Positions 36,711 to 49,146 of a stretch of 64,000 nucleotides of DNA are shown piece after piece. A model generated the notes under the pieces. That model was given only the letters and a program-made list of their open reading frames with translations, did not search any database and was not told where the DNA came from. The stretch's first letter is position 1; each line of letters opens with the position of its first letter. A program made the translations under genes and the position numbers. The DNA comes from Vogesella margarita (GTDB lineage Bacteria; Pseudomonadota; Gammaproteobacteria; Burkholderiales; Chromobacteriaceae): contig NZ_JAQQLE010000001.1 of assembly GCF_028548475.1 (NCBI RefSeq), positions 186,001 to 250,000 of the forward strand. The letters run 5' to 3'.

Positions 36711-37217
36711 ATGCGTGATGATGATCTGGCAATAATGGGTTTTGTCCGCGGCGCGTTTGGTGTTCGTGGCTGGATCAAGGTACACGCGGATACCCAGTTC
36801 GCTGACAGCCTGTTTGACTATCCGGTCTGGTGGATCGGCAAGGAAAACGACTGGAAGCCTTTTACGTTCAAGGACGGGGCGGTGCAGCCAAAGAATCTGG
36901 TGGCACAGCTGGAAGAAGTCACCGGTCGTGAACAGGCTGAGGCGATGCGTGGCCTGAAAGTTGCAGTACCCAAGGCGGAATTGCCGCCTGCGGAAGAGGG
37001 CGAATACTACTGGTCGGACCTGATCGGTATGGACGTCGTCAACGCGGAAGGTGTCTGTCTGGGCAAGGTTGTGGATCTGATGGAAACCGGTGCCAATGAC
37101 GTGCTGGTGATCAACGGTGAATACGGCCAGATCCTGATCCCGTTTGTGGCTGCCTATGTCGGCGATGTCGACACGCAGAACAAGCAGATCAAGGTCGAAT
37201 GGGGACTGGATTACTGA
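36711..37217 (+). CDS. rimM: 16S rRNA processing protein RimM
   Basis: RimM assists maturation of the 30S head domain and binds S19. The 168-residue protein has the N-terminal beta-barrel ([36 protein letters not shown]) and a C-terminal PRC-barrel ([38 protein letters not shown] to the end). The ATG follows ACGGAGCC, and the stop overlaps the trmD start by one base (TGATG). Confidence 0.98.
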   Translation: MRDDDLAIMGFVRGAFGVRGWIKVHADTQFADSLFDYPVWWIGKENDWKPFTFKDGAVQPKNLVAQLEEVTGREQAEAMRGLKVAVPKAELPPAEEGEYYWSDLIGMDVVNAEGVCLGKVVDLMETGANDVLVINGEYGQILIPFVAAYVGDVDTQNKQIKVEWGLDY

Positions 37218-37984
37218 TGCAGCTTGATGCGGTATCACTCTTCCCCGAAATGTTTGACGCCATCACCCGCCACGGGGTCACCCGTCGGGCGCTGGAACAA
37301 TCGATCTGGCAGTTCTCGGCGTGGAATCCGCGTGATTTCACTACCGACAATTACAAGACAGTCGACGATCGCCCTTACGGCGGCGGCCCAGGAATGGTCA
37401 TGATGGCCAATCCGCTGGAGCAGGCCATTGCGGCCGCGAAAGCCAGGCAGCAGCAGCAAGGTGTCGAACGCAGTCATGTCGTGTACCTGTCGCCGCAGGG
37501 GCAGCCGCTGACGCACCAACGGGTGGCAAGCCTGGCCGCAATGCCGGGTCTGATCCTGTTGTGCGGGCGTTACGAAGGCATCGACGAGCGCTTGATCGAC
37601 CAGGAGGTCGATGAAGAAATTTCGGTCGGTGACTACGTGCTGTCCGGAGGTGAACTGCCGGCGATGATCGTGATGGACGCAGTGGTACGGCTGTTGCCGG
37701 GTGTGCTCAATGACATGCAGTCCGCCTACGAAGACTCCTTCGTGGATGGCCTGCTGGATTGCCCGCACTACACGCGTCCGGAAGAATACCGGGGTGTCCG
37801 GGTGCCGGAAGTTCTGCTCTCCGGTAACCATGCCCTGATCGCCAAATGGCGGCTGAAGCAGTCTCTCGGACGCACCTGGTTGCGCCGGCCGGACTTGCTG
37901 AAAGACCGCATTTTGACAAAACAGGAATCTCGGCTGCTGACGGAGTTTCAGCAGGAACAAGATTCCCTGAAAAACAAGGAGTAG
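37217..37984 (+). CDS. trmD: tRNA (guanine-N1-)-methyltransferase TrmD
   Basis: TrmD methylates G37 next to the anticodon of tRNAs reading CNN and some other codons (including tRNA-Pro), preventing +1 frameshifting. The 255-residue SPOUT-family enzyme shows [42 protein letters not shown], the knot region [50 protein letters not shown], and [10 protein letters not shown]. Its start overlaps the rimM stop by one base. Confidence 0.99.
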   Translation: MQLDAVSLFPEMFDAITRHGVTRRALEQSIWQFSAWNPRDFTTDNYKTVDDRPYGGGPGMVMMANPLEQAIAAAKARQQQQGVERSHVVYLSPQGQPLTHQRVASLAAMPGLILLCGRYEGIDERLIDQEVDEEISVGDYVLSGGELPAMIVMDAVVRLLPGVLNDMQSAYEDSFVDGLLDCPHYTRPEEYRGVRVPEVLLSGNHALIAKWRLKQSLGRTWLRRPDLLKDRILTKQESRLLTEFQQEQDSLKNKE

Positions 37985-37988
37985 TAAC

Positions 37989-38351
37989 ATGAATCTGATC
38001 CAGCAACTGGAACAGGAAGAAATCGCTCGTCTGGGCAAGACTTTCCCTGAATTTGCACCTGGCGACACCGTTGTCGTGCAAGTCAAGGTTAAGGAAGGTA
38101 ACCGTGAGCGTCTGCAGGCTTACGAAGGTGTTGTGATCGCTCGCAGCAACCGTGGTCTGAACAGCTCTTTCATCGTGCGTAAGCTGTCCGCCGGCGAAGG
38201 CGTTGAGCGTACCTTCCAGCTGTACTCCCCGCTGATGGCCTCCATCGAAGTGAAGCGTCGCGGTGACGTACGTCGTGCCAAGCTGTACTACCTGCGTGGT
38301 CGTACCGGCAAGTCCGCACGTATCAAGGAAAAGCTGCCAAACCGCAAGTAA
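37989..38351 (+). CDS. rplS: 50S ribosomal protein L19
   Basis: The 120-residue L19 sits at the 30S-50S interface. [56 protein letters not shown] is characteristic. It begins five bases after trmD and ends the operon before a strong terminator. Confidence 0.99.
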   Translation: MNLIQQLEQEEIARLGKTFPEFAPGDTVVVQVKVKEGNRERLQAYEGVVIARSNRGLNSSFIVRKLSAGEGVERTFQLYSPLMASIEVKRRGDVRRAKLYYLRGRTGKSARIKEKLPNRK

Positions 38352-38377
38352 TCTACTTGCGAAGGCTTTGCCTCAAG

Positions 38378-38407
38378 AAAGCGCCAGCCTGTTGCTGGCG
38401 CTTTTTT
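38378..38407 (+). terminator. Terminator of the rpsP operon
   Basis: An 11-bp stem AAAGCGCCAGC/GCTGGCGCTTT with loop CTGTT, followed by TTT. Confidence 0.9.
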
Positions 38408-38430
38408 CATGTCTGTACACAATAAAAACC

Positions 38431-39336
38431 ATGGCACAGCAAACACAGTCCGCTTCATCCGTACCGGCGCTGGATGGCTTTCTCGATCACCTCTGGCTGC
38501 TGGATAACCTGTCGCTGAACACGTTGTCCGCCTACCGCCGCGACCTGGGGCGCGTGCACGAGTTGCTGCTGGCGCAAGGCACGACGCTGGAAGACGCGGA
38601 TACTCCGGCGCTGGAGCAGGTGATGCTGGCGCTGATCGAGGTCGACAAGCCGGCTACGCGGGCGCGGCGCTTGTCGGCGGTGCGGCGCTATTACCAGTAC
38701 CTGTGTCAGCAGCAGCTGCGCGATGACGATCCGGCGGCAAGGCTACAGGCACCGCGGCTGGGGCTGCGGCTGCCGACCTCGCTGTCGGAGCAGCATGTGG
38801 AAGCGCTGTTGCTGGCGCCGGATTGCGAGACCCCGCTTGGGCTGCGCGACCGGGCGCTGATGGAGGTGCTGTACGCCACCGGCTTGCGCATCAGCGAACT
38901 GGTCGGCCTGCAGCTGGGGCAGCTGTATCTCAATGACGGTTATCTGCGCGTGGTCGGCAAGGGCAACAAGGAGCGGCTGGTGCCGCTGGGTGAGGTGGCC
39001 GAGGACTGGTTGCGGCGCTATCTGGCGGAGGCGCGTACGCTGATTCTGGGTGCGCATCGCTGTGACGCGGTGTTTGTCAGCCGTCGCAAGCAGGCGCTGA
39101 CCCGGCAGATGGCCTGGGTGCTGATCACGCGCTATGCACGGCAGGCGCAGTTGCCACCCTTGAGCCCGCACACCCTGCGCCATGCCTTCGCCACCCACCT
39201 GGTCAATCACGGTGCCGACCTGCGCGTGGTGCAGCTGTTGCTGGGACACGCCAGCCTGTCCACCACCCAGATCTACACCCATGTCGCACGCGAGCGTCTG
39301 AAGGCGCTGCACCTGGCGCATCACCCGCGCGGCTAA
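38431..39336 (+). CDS. xerD: Site-specific tyrosine recombinase XerD
   Basis: XerD works with XerC at dif to resolve chromosome dimers. The 301-residue protein has an N-terminal SAM-like DNA-binding domain ([30 protein letters not shown]). The catalytic domain carries the R-K-H-R-H-Y set: Arg in [13 protein letters not shown], Lys in [12 protein letters not shown], His and Arg in [42 protein letters not shown], with the nucleophilic Tyr in [10 protein letters not shown] 38431 is the only start that fits the family N-terminus. XerD rather than XerC is preferred from [25 protein letters not shown], but the two are similar. Confidence 0.93.
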   Translation: MAQQTQSASSVPALDGFLDHLWLLDNLSLNTLSAYRRDLGRVHELLLAQGTTLEDADTPALEQVMLALIEVDKPATRARRLSAVRRYYQYLCQQQLRDDDPAARLQAPRLGLRLPTSLSEQHVEALLLAPDCETPLGLRDRALMEVLYATGLRISELVGLQLGQLYLNDGYLRVVGKGNKERLVPLGEVAEDWLRRYLAEARTLILGAHRCDAVFVSRRKQALTRQMAWVLITRYARQAQLPPLSPHTLRHAFATHLVNHGADLRVVQLLLGHASLSTTQIYTHVARERLKALHLAHHPRG

Positions 39337-39356
39337 GCGCCACAAACAAAACCACT

Positions 39357-39436
39357 GATCCTGCGTTGCGCCTCCTTGTCGTACGACTTGTACTGTCTGC
39401 GTCGGCGCGTCTTGGCTCAGGTGCTCTACGAGGTTT
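39357..39436. repeat. Possible dispersed intergenic repeat after xerD
   Basis: The stretch between xerD and the clpA terminator contains GTCGTACGACTTGTACTGTC flanked by TGCGTTGCGCC and TGCGTCGGCGC, which form a loose inverted and direct arrangement. From memory, similar segments recur between genes in many proteobacterial genomes. It occurs once in this window, so repetition cannot be shown here. Confidence 0.35.
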
Positions 39437-39447
39437 TGTGAGCGGCT

Positions 39448-39460
39448 AAGGTTGGCCGCA
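39448..39460 (+). repeat. 13-bp motif copy between xerD and clpA
   Basis: Exact AAGGTTGGCCGCA, directly in front of the bidirectional terminator. Confidence 0.85.
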
Positions 39461-39466
39461 GGCAAG

Positions 39467-39497
39467 AAAAAACCCCGCGTCGTGACGCGGGGTTTTG
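39467..39497. terminator. Bidirectional terminator between xerD and clpA
   Basis: A perfect 13-bp stem (39469-39481 with 39484-39496) has A-rich and T-rich flanks, so it suits clpA on the minus strand and xerD on the plus strand. Confidence 0.85.
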
Positions 39498-39512
39498 CTT
39501 TGCACATCAGCC

Positions 39513-41789
39513 TCAGGCAACGTCGACGGTTTCCTCGAAACTCAGCTGGATCTTCTCCGCGTCGTCGATGTCCACCGTCACCTCGCCGCCATTGGCCAGG
39601 CGACCGAACAGCAGCTCGTCGGCCAGCGCCTTGCGGATCAGGTCCTGGATCAGGCGTGCCATCGGACGGGCACCCATCAGCGGGTCGAAACCCTTCTTCG
39701 CAAGGTAGGCGCGCAACTCGTCGGAGAAGTGGACTTCCACTTTCTTCTCTTGCAGCTGCTGTTCCAGTTGCATCAGGAACTTGTCCACCACCTGCAGGAT
39801 GATCTGCTCGTCCAGCATGCGGAACGGGATGGTGGCATCCAGCCGGTTGCGGAATTCCGGGCTGAACAGGCGCTTGATGTCTGCCATCTCATCGCCGGCC
39901 TGCTTGGTGTTGGTGAAGCCCATGCTCGGCTTGGCCAGCGCTTCGGCACCGGCGTTGGTGGTCATGATGATCACCACGTTGCGGAAGTCGGCCTTGCGCC
40001 CGTTGTTGTCGGTCAGCTTGCCGTGGTCCATCACCTGCAGCAGCACGTTGAAGATGTCCGGATGCGCCTTCTCGATTTCGTCCAGCAGCAGCACCGCGTA
40101 CGGCTGCTTGTTGATGGCTTCGGTCAGCAGGCCGCCCTGTTCGAAGCCGACATAGCCCGGAGGCGCACCGATCAGGCGCGATACCGCATGGCGCTCCATG
40201 TATTCCGACATATCGAAGCGGATCAGCTCGACGCCGAGGAAGTAGGCCAGCTGTTTCGCCACCTCTGTCTTGCCGACCCCGGTCGGGCCGGAGAACAGGA
40301 AGGAGCCGATCGGTTTTTGCGGGTTGCCGAGGCCGGAGCGTGCCATCTTGATGGCGCTGGTCAGCGCCTCGATGGCCTTGTCCTGGCCGAACACCACGTT
40401 CTTCAGATCGCGGTCGAGGTTCTTCAGCACGTTGCGATCGTCGCTGGAGATGGTCTTCGGCGGAATGCGCGCGATCTTGGCGATGATTTCCTCGATCTCG
40501 GACTTGTTGATCACCTTTTTCTGGCGCGACTTCGGCAGGATCTTCTGCGCCGCGCCGGCCTCGTCGATCACGTCGATCGCCTTGTCAGGCAGGTGGCGGT
40601 CGTTGATGTAGCGGGCGGACAGCTCGGCGGCGGTGGTCAGCGCCGACACGGTGTACTTCACGCCGTGGTGCTCCTCGAAGCGGCTCTTCAGACCCTTGAG
40701 GATTTCCACGGTCTGTTCCACCGTCGGTTCCACCACGTCGATCTTCTGGAAACGGCGCGACAGCGCGCTGTCCTTCTCGAAGATGCCGCGGAACTCGGTA
40801 TAGGTGGTAGCGCCGATGCAGCGCAGGCTGCCGTTGGACAGCGCCGGCTTCAGCAGGTTGGACGCGTCCAGCGTGCCGCCGGAGGCGGAGCCGGCACCGA
40901 TCAGGGTGTGGATCTCGTCGATGAACAGGATCGCGCCCTTGTCTTCCGACAGTTGCTTGATCACCTGTTTCAGGCGCTGTTCGAAGTCGCCGCGGTACTT
41001 GGTGCCGGCGAGCAGGGCGCCCATGTCCAGCGAGTACACGGTCGCGCTGGCCAGGACATCCGGTACGTCGCCGCCTACGATACGCCGTGCCAGACCTTCG
41101 GCGATGGCGGTCTTGCCGACGCCGGCCTCACCGACCAGCAGCGGGTTATTCTTGCGGCGGCGGCACAGGATCTGGATCACGCGCTCGACTTCGCTGGCAC
41201 GGCCGATCAGCGGGTCGATCTTGCCGTCCCGGGCCAGCTGGTTCAGGTTCTGGGTATAGCTCTCCAGCGCCCGGCCAGGGTTGGCCGCGGCTTCTTCCTG
41301 GTCGGCATCGTTGTTCTCGCTATGCTCGCTGCTGCCCGGGCCGCTGGCTTTCGGACTCTGCTTGGTGATGCCGTGCGAGATGAAGTTGACCACATCCAGG
41401 CGCGAGGTTCCCTGCTGATGCAGGTAGTACACGGCGTGGGAGTCCTTTTCGCCGAAGATCGCCACCAGGATGTTGGCGCCGGTGACCTCTTTCTTGCCGG
41501 AGGACTGCACGTGCAGGATGGCACGCTGGATCACGCGCTGGAAGCCGAGCGTGGGCTGGGTTTCCACTTCGTTGTCACCCGGAACGATAGGGGTGTGTTC
41601 GTCGATGAAATCGCCCAGCTGTTTCTTTAGCTGTTCGATATTGGCGCCGCATGCGCGCAGCACTTCGGCAGCAGACGGATTGTCTGTCATTGCCAGCAGC
41701 AGATGCTCAACGCTGATGAGTTCATGCCGCTTGCGCCTTGCCTCCATGAATGCCATGTGCAGGCTTACTTCCAGTTCTTGGGCAATCAT
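39513..41789 (-). CDS. clpA: ATP-dependent Clp protease ATP-binding subunit ClpA
   Basis: ClpA is the Hsp100 unfoldase that feeds ClpP; N-end-rule substrates are delivered by ClpS. The 758-residue protein has an N-domain (1-145) and two AAA+ modules with Walker A motifs GEAGVGKT (from residue 220) and GPTGVGKT (from residue 501). The first module has [17 protein letters not shown] and [14 protein letters not shown], the second [29 protein letters not shown]. The start ATG 41789 has a strong Shine-Dalgarno sequence (GGAGGAAAACTG) inside the end of clpS and overlaps the clpS stop by one base. Confidence 0.98.
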   Translation of the reverse strand: MIAQELEVSLHMAFMEARRKRHELISVEHLLLAMTDNPSAAEVLRACGANIEQLKKQLGDFIDEHTPIVPGDNEVETQPTLGFQRVIQRAILHVQSSGKKEVTGANILVAIFGEKDSHAVYYLHQQGTSRLDVVNFISHGITKQSPKASGPGSSEHSENNDADQEEAAANPGRALESYTQNLNQLARDGKIDPLIGRASEVERVIQILCRRRKNNPLLVGEAGVGKTAIAEGLARRIVGGDVPDVLASATVYSLDMGALLAGTKYRGDFEQRLKQVIKQLSEDKGAILFIDEIHTLIGAGSASGGTLDASNLLKPALSNGSLRCIGATTYTEFRGIFEKDSALSRRFQKIDVVEPTVEQTVEILKGLKSRFEEHHGVKYTVSALTTAAELSARYINDRHLPDKAIDVIDEAGAAQKILPKSRQKKVINKSEIEEIIAKIARIPPKTISSDDRNVLKNLDRDLKNVVFGQDKAIEALTSAIKMARSGLGNPQKPIGSFLFSGPTGVGKTEVAKQLAYFLGVELIRFDMSEYMERHAVSRLIGAPPGYVGFEQGGLLTEAINKQPYAVLLLDEIEKAHPDIFNVLLQVMDHGKLTDNNGRKADFRNVVIIMTTNAGAEALAKPSMGFTNTKQAGDEMADIKRLFSPEFRNRLDATIPFRMLDEQIILQVVDKFLMQLEQQLQEKKVEVHFSDELRAYLAKKGFDPLMGARPMARLIQDLIRKALADELLFGRLANGGEVTVDIDDAEKIQLSFEETVDVA

Positions 41790-42097
41790 CAGTTTTCCTC
41801 CATGACACACTGCAGCGGTTGCTGGTGCGCCCGTGCGTGCTGCGAAACTTGTTCAACTTTGGTCGCGGCGACATCTTTAGTATAAACACCGCAAACGCCT
41901 TTGCCTTCTGTATGTACCTGCAACATGACGCGTGTTGCCTTGGTCTCGTCCATGTAAAAAAACTGCTGCAACACGGCGACCACAAAATCCATCGGGGTAA
42001 AATCATCGTTCAGCAGCAAGACCTTGTACAGGGGCGGTGGGGCCGTCTTGCTGCGGGACGCCTGGAGCGTCGTGTCATCCTGGTACTGCGTAGACAT
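41789..42097 (-). CDS. clpS: ClpS adaptor protein
   Basis: ClpS recognises N-degrons and hands them to ClpA. The 102-residue protein shows the core [65 protein letters not shown]. The substrate pocket residues of LNDDxTPMDFV and the HxxG pair are present. A flexible N-terminus of about 20 residues precedes it. clpS and clpA overlap by one base. The 230-base region upstream is shared with the divergent cold-shock gene. Confidence 0.98.
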   Translation of the reverse strand: MSTQYQDDTTLQASRSKTAPPPLYKVLLLNDDFTPMDFVVAVLQQFFYMDETKATRVMLQVHTEGKGVCGVYTKDVAATKVEQVSQHARAHQQPLQCVMEEN

Positions 42098-42280
42098 GTG
42101 GGCTTTCTACTAATTTCGTGCTTGCTTGAAGTTTGGTTCGCGGTGCTTTTTTTTCAAGAGTAACGCATGGGATTGCGCTTGTCGCTTGACGTCTTGGTAC
42201 GGCTGGCGTAAAAACGAACTGTAAGTTGGCTTACCAGTTTGCATAAGGCTGTCCTTTGCATGCTTGTAGGCTCGAATTGT

Positions 42281-42302
42281 CAGGCTGCTGCAGCCTGTTT
42301 TC
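42281..42302 (+). promoter_or_regulatory. Hairpin in the cspA upstream region
   Basis: CAGGCTG and CAGCCTG pair around CTG and are followed by TTTT, 26 bases before the cspA start. If transcription starts upstream of it, this is a leader hairpin or attenuator; otherwise it could be an operator. I could not fix the promoter. Confidence 0.35.
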
Positions 42303-42327
42303 ATTATGCATGTAAGGATAGTTACAG

Positions 42328-42531
42328 ATGGCAACTGGTATTGTTAAATGGTTTAACGACGCTAAAGGTTTCGGTTTCATCACTCCTGATGGTGGTGGTG
42401 ACGACCTGTTCGCGCACTTCTCCGCGATCAATATGCAAGGCTTCAAGACCCTGACCGAAGGTCAGCGCGTGTCTTTCGACATCGTACAAGGTCCTAAAGG
42501 CAACCAGGCATCGAACATCCAGGCTGCCTGA
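42328..42531 (+). CDS. Cold-shock protein, CspA family
   Basis: A 67-residue single cold-shock domain with both RNA-binding motifs, KGFGFI and DLFAHF ([31 protein letters not shown]). Such proteins bind single-stranded nucleic acids and act as RNA chaperones. Whether this member is cold-induced cannot be decided; the start follows GTAAGGATAG. A strong terminator follows. Confidence 0.97.
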   Translation: MATGIVKWFNDAKGFGFITPDGGGDDLFAHFSAINMQGFKTLTEGQRVSFDIVQGPKGNQASNIQAA

Positions 42532-42548
42532 TTTAGCCGCGTCTGACG

Positions 42549-42588
42549 CAAAACCCCCGCCAGCTGTGCTGGCGGGGGTTTTTGCTTT
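42549..42588. terminator. Terminator after the cold-shock gene
   Basis: A 14-bp stem (42551-42564 with 42568-42581, loop TGT), A-rich before and T-rich after. It can serve the convergent mdtH-like gene too. Confidence 0.9.
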
Positions 42589-42599
42589 TGCAGGGCGGT

Positions 42600-43826
42600 T
42601 CAGTGCGAGGGCTGGGCGGCCAGCCACCAGCGCCGCTGCCGCTCGGCGCCGCGGTCGGCGCGGAACTGGCGGTGCAGCAGCAGGCAGGTCAGGTAGCCGA
42701 CGAGGCCGAGCACCAGCCACGGCAGGCCGGGGTGCTGCAACTGGCGCGCGACGTCCAGCAGCCAGCCGCCGCCGACATAACCGCTGGCGCCGCCCAGCGC
42801 CAGCCCCATGCGGCTCATGCCCATGTAGCTGGCGCGGGCCTCGGCCCTGGCGAAGCCGGCGATGCGCGCCTCGCGCGGCGGCTCGGTGATGATGGTGCCG
42901 AGATAGAACAGCCCCAGGACGACGAAGGCGGGCTGCCAGGACTGGATCTGGCTCATCAGGAGCAGGCTGCTGCTCATCAGCAGGATGCCGGCCAGAATGC
43001 GTGCCTCCAGCGACAGATAGCGCTCGCCGAGGCGCGCCAGCGGGTACAGCAGGCTCAGCGACAGCAGCGTCTCCAGTGTGTACATCCAGCCGACGGCGGC
43101 GGGAGTGCCGGCCAGCTGTTTCAGCGTCACCGGCACCAGCAGCATGATCTGCACACCCAGCGCGTAGTAACCGCTGAGGATCAGCACGAAGCGCATATAG
43201 GCGCGATCGCGCAGCACGGTGCGCGCCGCGGCCAACGGTGGCGCGCGCTTGCTGGCCACGCGGTAGGGCGGCAGCAGTAGCGCGTTGACCAGCGCCGCCA
43301 GCAGGAAGAGGGCACAGCCGCTCATGCCGACCCACCAGAAGTCGTAGTGCAGCAGCCAGGAGCCGAGCAGGGCGCCGATCACCGCGCCGGCGCTGTCCTG
43401 CATCATCAGCAGGGTGTAGAAGCGGTTGCGCTCGTGCGGGCGGGTCAGCTTCACGATCAGCGCCGAGCGCGGCGGGTCGAACAGTGTGCCGCCCAGCCCG
43501 GAGAACACGCAGGAGGCGATCAGCCACCACGGCGAGCTGGCGTTGGCCATCATCGCGAAGCCGGCGGCCCGCAGCAGCATGCCGCTGACGATCAGCGGCT
43601 TGGCACCGTAGCGGTCAGCCAGCGTGCCGCCGAGCAGGCCCAGGCCCTGCTGCAGCAGCTGGCGGATGGCCAGTGCGACGCCGACCAGCGTGGCGGCCCA
43701 GCCGAGGCGGTCGACAAAGTGCAGGCTGATCAGCGGAAAAACGATGAAGAAGCCCATCACCACCAGCAGGTTGTCGCACATGATGAACCATCGGCCGTAA
43801 CGGCGGGCTTGCTCCGGGCTGGACAT
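42600..43826 (-). CDS. mdtH: MdtH-like multidrug efflux MFS transporter
   Basis: A 408-residue major facilitator protein with about twelve membrane helices. It matches E. coli MdtH closely in pattern: QARRYGRWFIMCDNLLVVMGFFIVFPLISLHFVDRLGWAATLVG, GLGGTLFDPPRSALIVKLTRP, LLMMQDSAGAVIGALLGSWLL and ARASYMGMSRMGLALGGASGYVGGGWL. MdtH gives modest resistance to fluoroquinolones when overproduced in E. coli; actual substrates here are unknown. ATG 43826 gives the MdtH-type N-terminus. A LysR gene is divergent across 94 bases and may control it. Confidence 0.9.
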   Translation of the reverse strand: MSSPEQARRYGRWFIMCDNLLVVMGFFIVFPLISLHFVDRLGWAATLVGVALAIRQLLQQGLGLLGGTLADRYGAKPLIVSGMLLRAAGFAMMANASSPWWLIASCVFSGLGGTLFDPPRSALIVKLTRPHERNRFYTLLMMQDSAGAVIGALLGSWLLHYDFWWVGMSGCALFLLAALVNALLLPPYRVASKRAPPLAAARTVLRDRAYMRFVLILSGYYALGVQIMLLVPVTLKQLAGTPAAVGWMYTLETLLSLSLLYPLARLGERYLSLEARILAGILLMSSSLLLMSQIQSWQPAFVVLGLFYLGTIITEPPREARIAGFARAEARASYMGMSRMGLALGGASGYVGGGWLLDVARQLQHPGLPWLVLGLVGYLTCLLLHRQFRADRGAERQRRWWLAAQPSH

Positions 43827-43920
43827 GATTAGCTTTCTTTTTGGTTGATAAAAGCATTTTCCGCGTGCCTCAGTTATTATTGAAGCCATTAACTTGCAAT
43901 ATTTGCTATCGGATTCGCTT

Positions 43921-44808
43921 ATGTCTATCGCGATGGACGACCTTGCCCTGCTGCTCGATATCGTGGCCTGCGGCAGCTTCAGCCAGGCGGCGGCGCGGCG
44001 CGGCTGGTCGCAGCCACAGGTGAGCCAGCGGGTGGCGCTGCTGGAGGCCGAGGTCGGCGCGCAGCTGTTTCGCCGTCACCGGCGCGGCGCCTTGCCGACA
44101 CCGGCGTGCGAGGCCTTTCTGCCGGCGGCGCAGCAGGCACTGGATGCGCTGCAACGCGGGCGCGAGGCGCTGCAGCGCGAGCCGGCGCTGCCACGGCTGA
44201 CGCTGGCCAGCCTGCCGTCGCTGTCCTCGGTGATCTTCGGTCCGCTGCTGCTGGCGCTGGCCGATGCCGCGCTGGAAATCCGCTGCAGTACCGACCATTC
44301 GCCGGCGATCATGGAACGCTTGCTGACCGGGCAGGCGCAGGTCGGCTTCGTGCTGCGCTGTCCGCCGATGGCCGGCATCCAGATGGAGCGCATCTGGCGC
44401 TCGCCGATGGTGGCGGTGGTGCACCACCGTCATCCGCTGGCCGGTGCCGGCAGCCTGCAGCTGGCCGACATCGCCAACGAGCGGCTGGCGCCGCAGTACT
44501 GGGGCGAGGGCTGCGACGAGTTGCTGGCGCTGATCCGCGCCGCGCGGCGGGTGGCCGGGCCGATCCACGCGGTGCAGCCGGCGGTGGCGGCGCGCGAGCT
44601 GGCGCTGGAGCACGGTTTCCTGACTTTCATGCCGGAGGTGGCGGTGCGGCGCGACCTGCGCGACGGGCGGCTGGTGAAGCTGGCGCTGAGCGACCTGCCG
44701 CTGTGGGAGTGGGAGGTGATGATGGCATGGCGCACCGGCAAGCGCGCAGACGCGCCGTTGCAGCAGGTGCTGGATACGGTGCGCGCACTGGCCGGCGAGT
44801 GGTGCTAG
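43921..44808 (+). CDS. LysR-type transcriptional regulator
   Basis: A 295-residue LysR regulator with the N-terminal winged helix-turn-helix (DDLALLLDIVACGSFSQAAARRGWSQPQVSQRVALLEAEVGAQLFRRHRRGALPTPACEAFL) and a C-terminal effector domain from about residue 90. The effector is unknown. It is divergent from the mdtH-like efflux gene, an arrangement typical of a regulator and its target, so control of that transporter is plausible. ATG 43921 is used; ATG 43933 is an alternative. It ends just before an overlapping motif palindrome. Confidence 0.93.
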   Translation: MSIAMDDLALLLDIVACGSFSQAAARRGWSQPQVSQRVALLEAEVGAQLFRRHRRGALPTPACEAFLPAAQQALDALQRGREALQREPALPRLTLASLPSLSSVIFGPLLLALADAALEIRCSTDHSPAIMERLLTGQAQVGFVLRCPPMAGIQMERIWRSPMVAVVHHRHPLAGAGSLQLADIANERLAPQYWGEGCDELLALIRAARRVAGPIHAVQPAVAARELALEHGFLTFMPEVAVRRDLRDGRLVKLALSDLPLWEWEVMMAWRTGKRADAPLQQVLDTVRALAGEWC

Positions 44809-44834
44809 CGTTGCGGCCAACGTTGGCCGCAACG
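44809..44834. repeat. Overlapping inverted motif pair (26-bp palindrome) between lysR and icd
   Basis: Reverse (44812-44824) and forward (44819-44831) copies of AACGTTGGCCGCA share the self-complementary AACGTT, giving a 26-bp perfect palindrome between convergent genes. Confidence 0.85.
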
Positions 44835-44853
44835 TAACCGTTAGCAGTAATGC

Positions 44854-44879
44854 AACAGGCCCGCCGAAGCGGGCCTGAC
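44854..44879 (-). terminator. Possible icd terminator
   Basis: A 9-bp stem CAGGCCCGC/GCGGGCCTG reads with a TTCG loop on the minus strand, followed only by TTGCATT, so it is a weak U-tract. Confidence 0.5.
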
Positions 44880-44896
44880 CGGACGGGCGGCGGGAT

Positions 44897-46141
<1,245 letters not shown>

Positions 46142-46245
46142 CAATCTCTCCTTCTGGGTTGACCTGTGTCGTGGCTATCCGTGGTGCGGGCCTGGGGCCG
46201 TCGCCGCCTGTGCGACAGCGGGCTGCTGCTTGTTATTGTTAGCCC

Positions 46246-46258
46246 AAGGTTGGCCGCA
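46246..46258 (+). repeat. 13-bp motif copy between the two isocitrate dehydrogenase genes
   Basis: Exact AAGGTTGGCCGCA in the 284-base gap, which otherwise holds the upstream region of icd and the terminator of the monomeric enzyme's gene. Confidence 0.85.
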
Positions 46259-46355
46259 GCGGTATCGCTGTTTTGACGTGGTGCCACGCCGCTTCATTGT
46301 AGTCGAGCAGGTGCTTGCTAGAACATGATCGCGGACAAGGCCGGGGAGGGAGCAA

Positions 46356-46386
46356 GAAAAAACGCCAGAGCTGGGCCCTGGCGTTG
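46356..46386 (-). terminator. Terminator of the monomeric isocitrate dehydrogenase gene
   Basis: On the minus strand AACGCCAG pairs with CTGGCGTT and is followed by a T run (plus-strand A run at 46357-46362). Confidence 0.85.
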
Positions 46387-46425
46387 TCGGGTGCTGGCAG
46401 GGCGTACCCTGCTATCCGTTGCGGC

Positions 46426-48663
<2,238 letters not shown>

Positions 48664-48889
48664 TACTCTATCTCCATGATTATTTTGGTGACGACTAAAC
48701 GATGGCACGGGGCGATGGCACGGGGGCTTGCGGTGCTGGACGACAACCCGTGTCGACGCGGGGAAAGGCAGTGAAAGGCCGGCTCTTGCTTCGTCAGGTG
48801 CCTGCGGCGACCGGAACGGGGATGCCAGGTGGCTCTCGGGCGACTTTTCAGAAGCGAATTATACTCCCTCCGCGCCCCGCTGTTCGACG

Positions 48890-48939
48890 CACATTCGAAC
48901 TTTGGTGTCGTTTTTCCGGTGAACGCTTGTTCGAATGTG
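48890..48939. promoter_or_regulatory. Inverted repeat upstream of the monomeric isocitrate dehydrogenase gene
   Basis: CACATTCGAAC (48890-48900) and GTTCGAATGTG (48929-48939) are perfect inverted copies with a 28-base spacer. The near arm lies just behind the proposed -35 region. It could be a two-site operator for a looping regulator, or a hairpin in a divergent transcript. Confidence 0.5.
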
Positions 48940-49048
48940 AATTGTGTTGCGCCGCGGCTACGGCAGGGCGCCGGCTATTCCGACACGCGATAGCTGCTAT
49001 CGCGCCGCTGTTTTCTGAAACGAATGTTTGAATTGCTGTGCGGGGCAC

Positions 49049-49061
49049 AAGGTTGGCCGCA
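49049..49061 (+). repeat. 13-bp motif copy upstream of rluE
   Basis: Exact AAGGTTGGCCGCA, 86 bases before the rluE start. Confidence 0.85.
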
Positions 49062-49146
49062 GCCGCCGTCGGCAACGCGCGTGTGACCGCAGGCGGGCAG
49101 CCTTGCTATCATCCCGGTCATTACTTAAATACCGGTCGGCACGGAC

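Larger units (their letters stand above)
48664..49146. other. 483-base intergenic region upstream of the monomeric isocitrate dehydrogenase and rluE genes
   Basis: No convincing small gene is visible. The region holds a minus-strand -10 candidate (TATAAT at 48863-48858, with only a weak -35) for the isocitrate dehydrogenase gene, a perfect 11-bp inverted repeat, and one copy of the 13-bp motif. The AT content is higher near 48850-48945. Confidence 0.5.

Noticed and set aside
39495-41630. Long open frame antisense to clpA (711 codons)
   Set aside because: clpA on the minus strand is unmistakable and the antisense product has no recognisable features. The same holds for the frames antisense to the monomeric isocitrate dehydrogenase, aceK and mutS.
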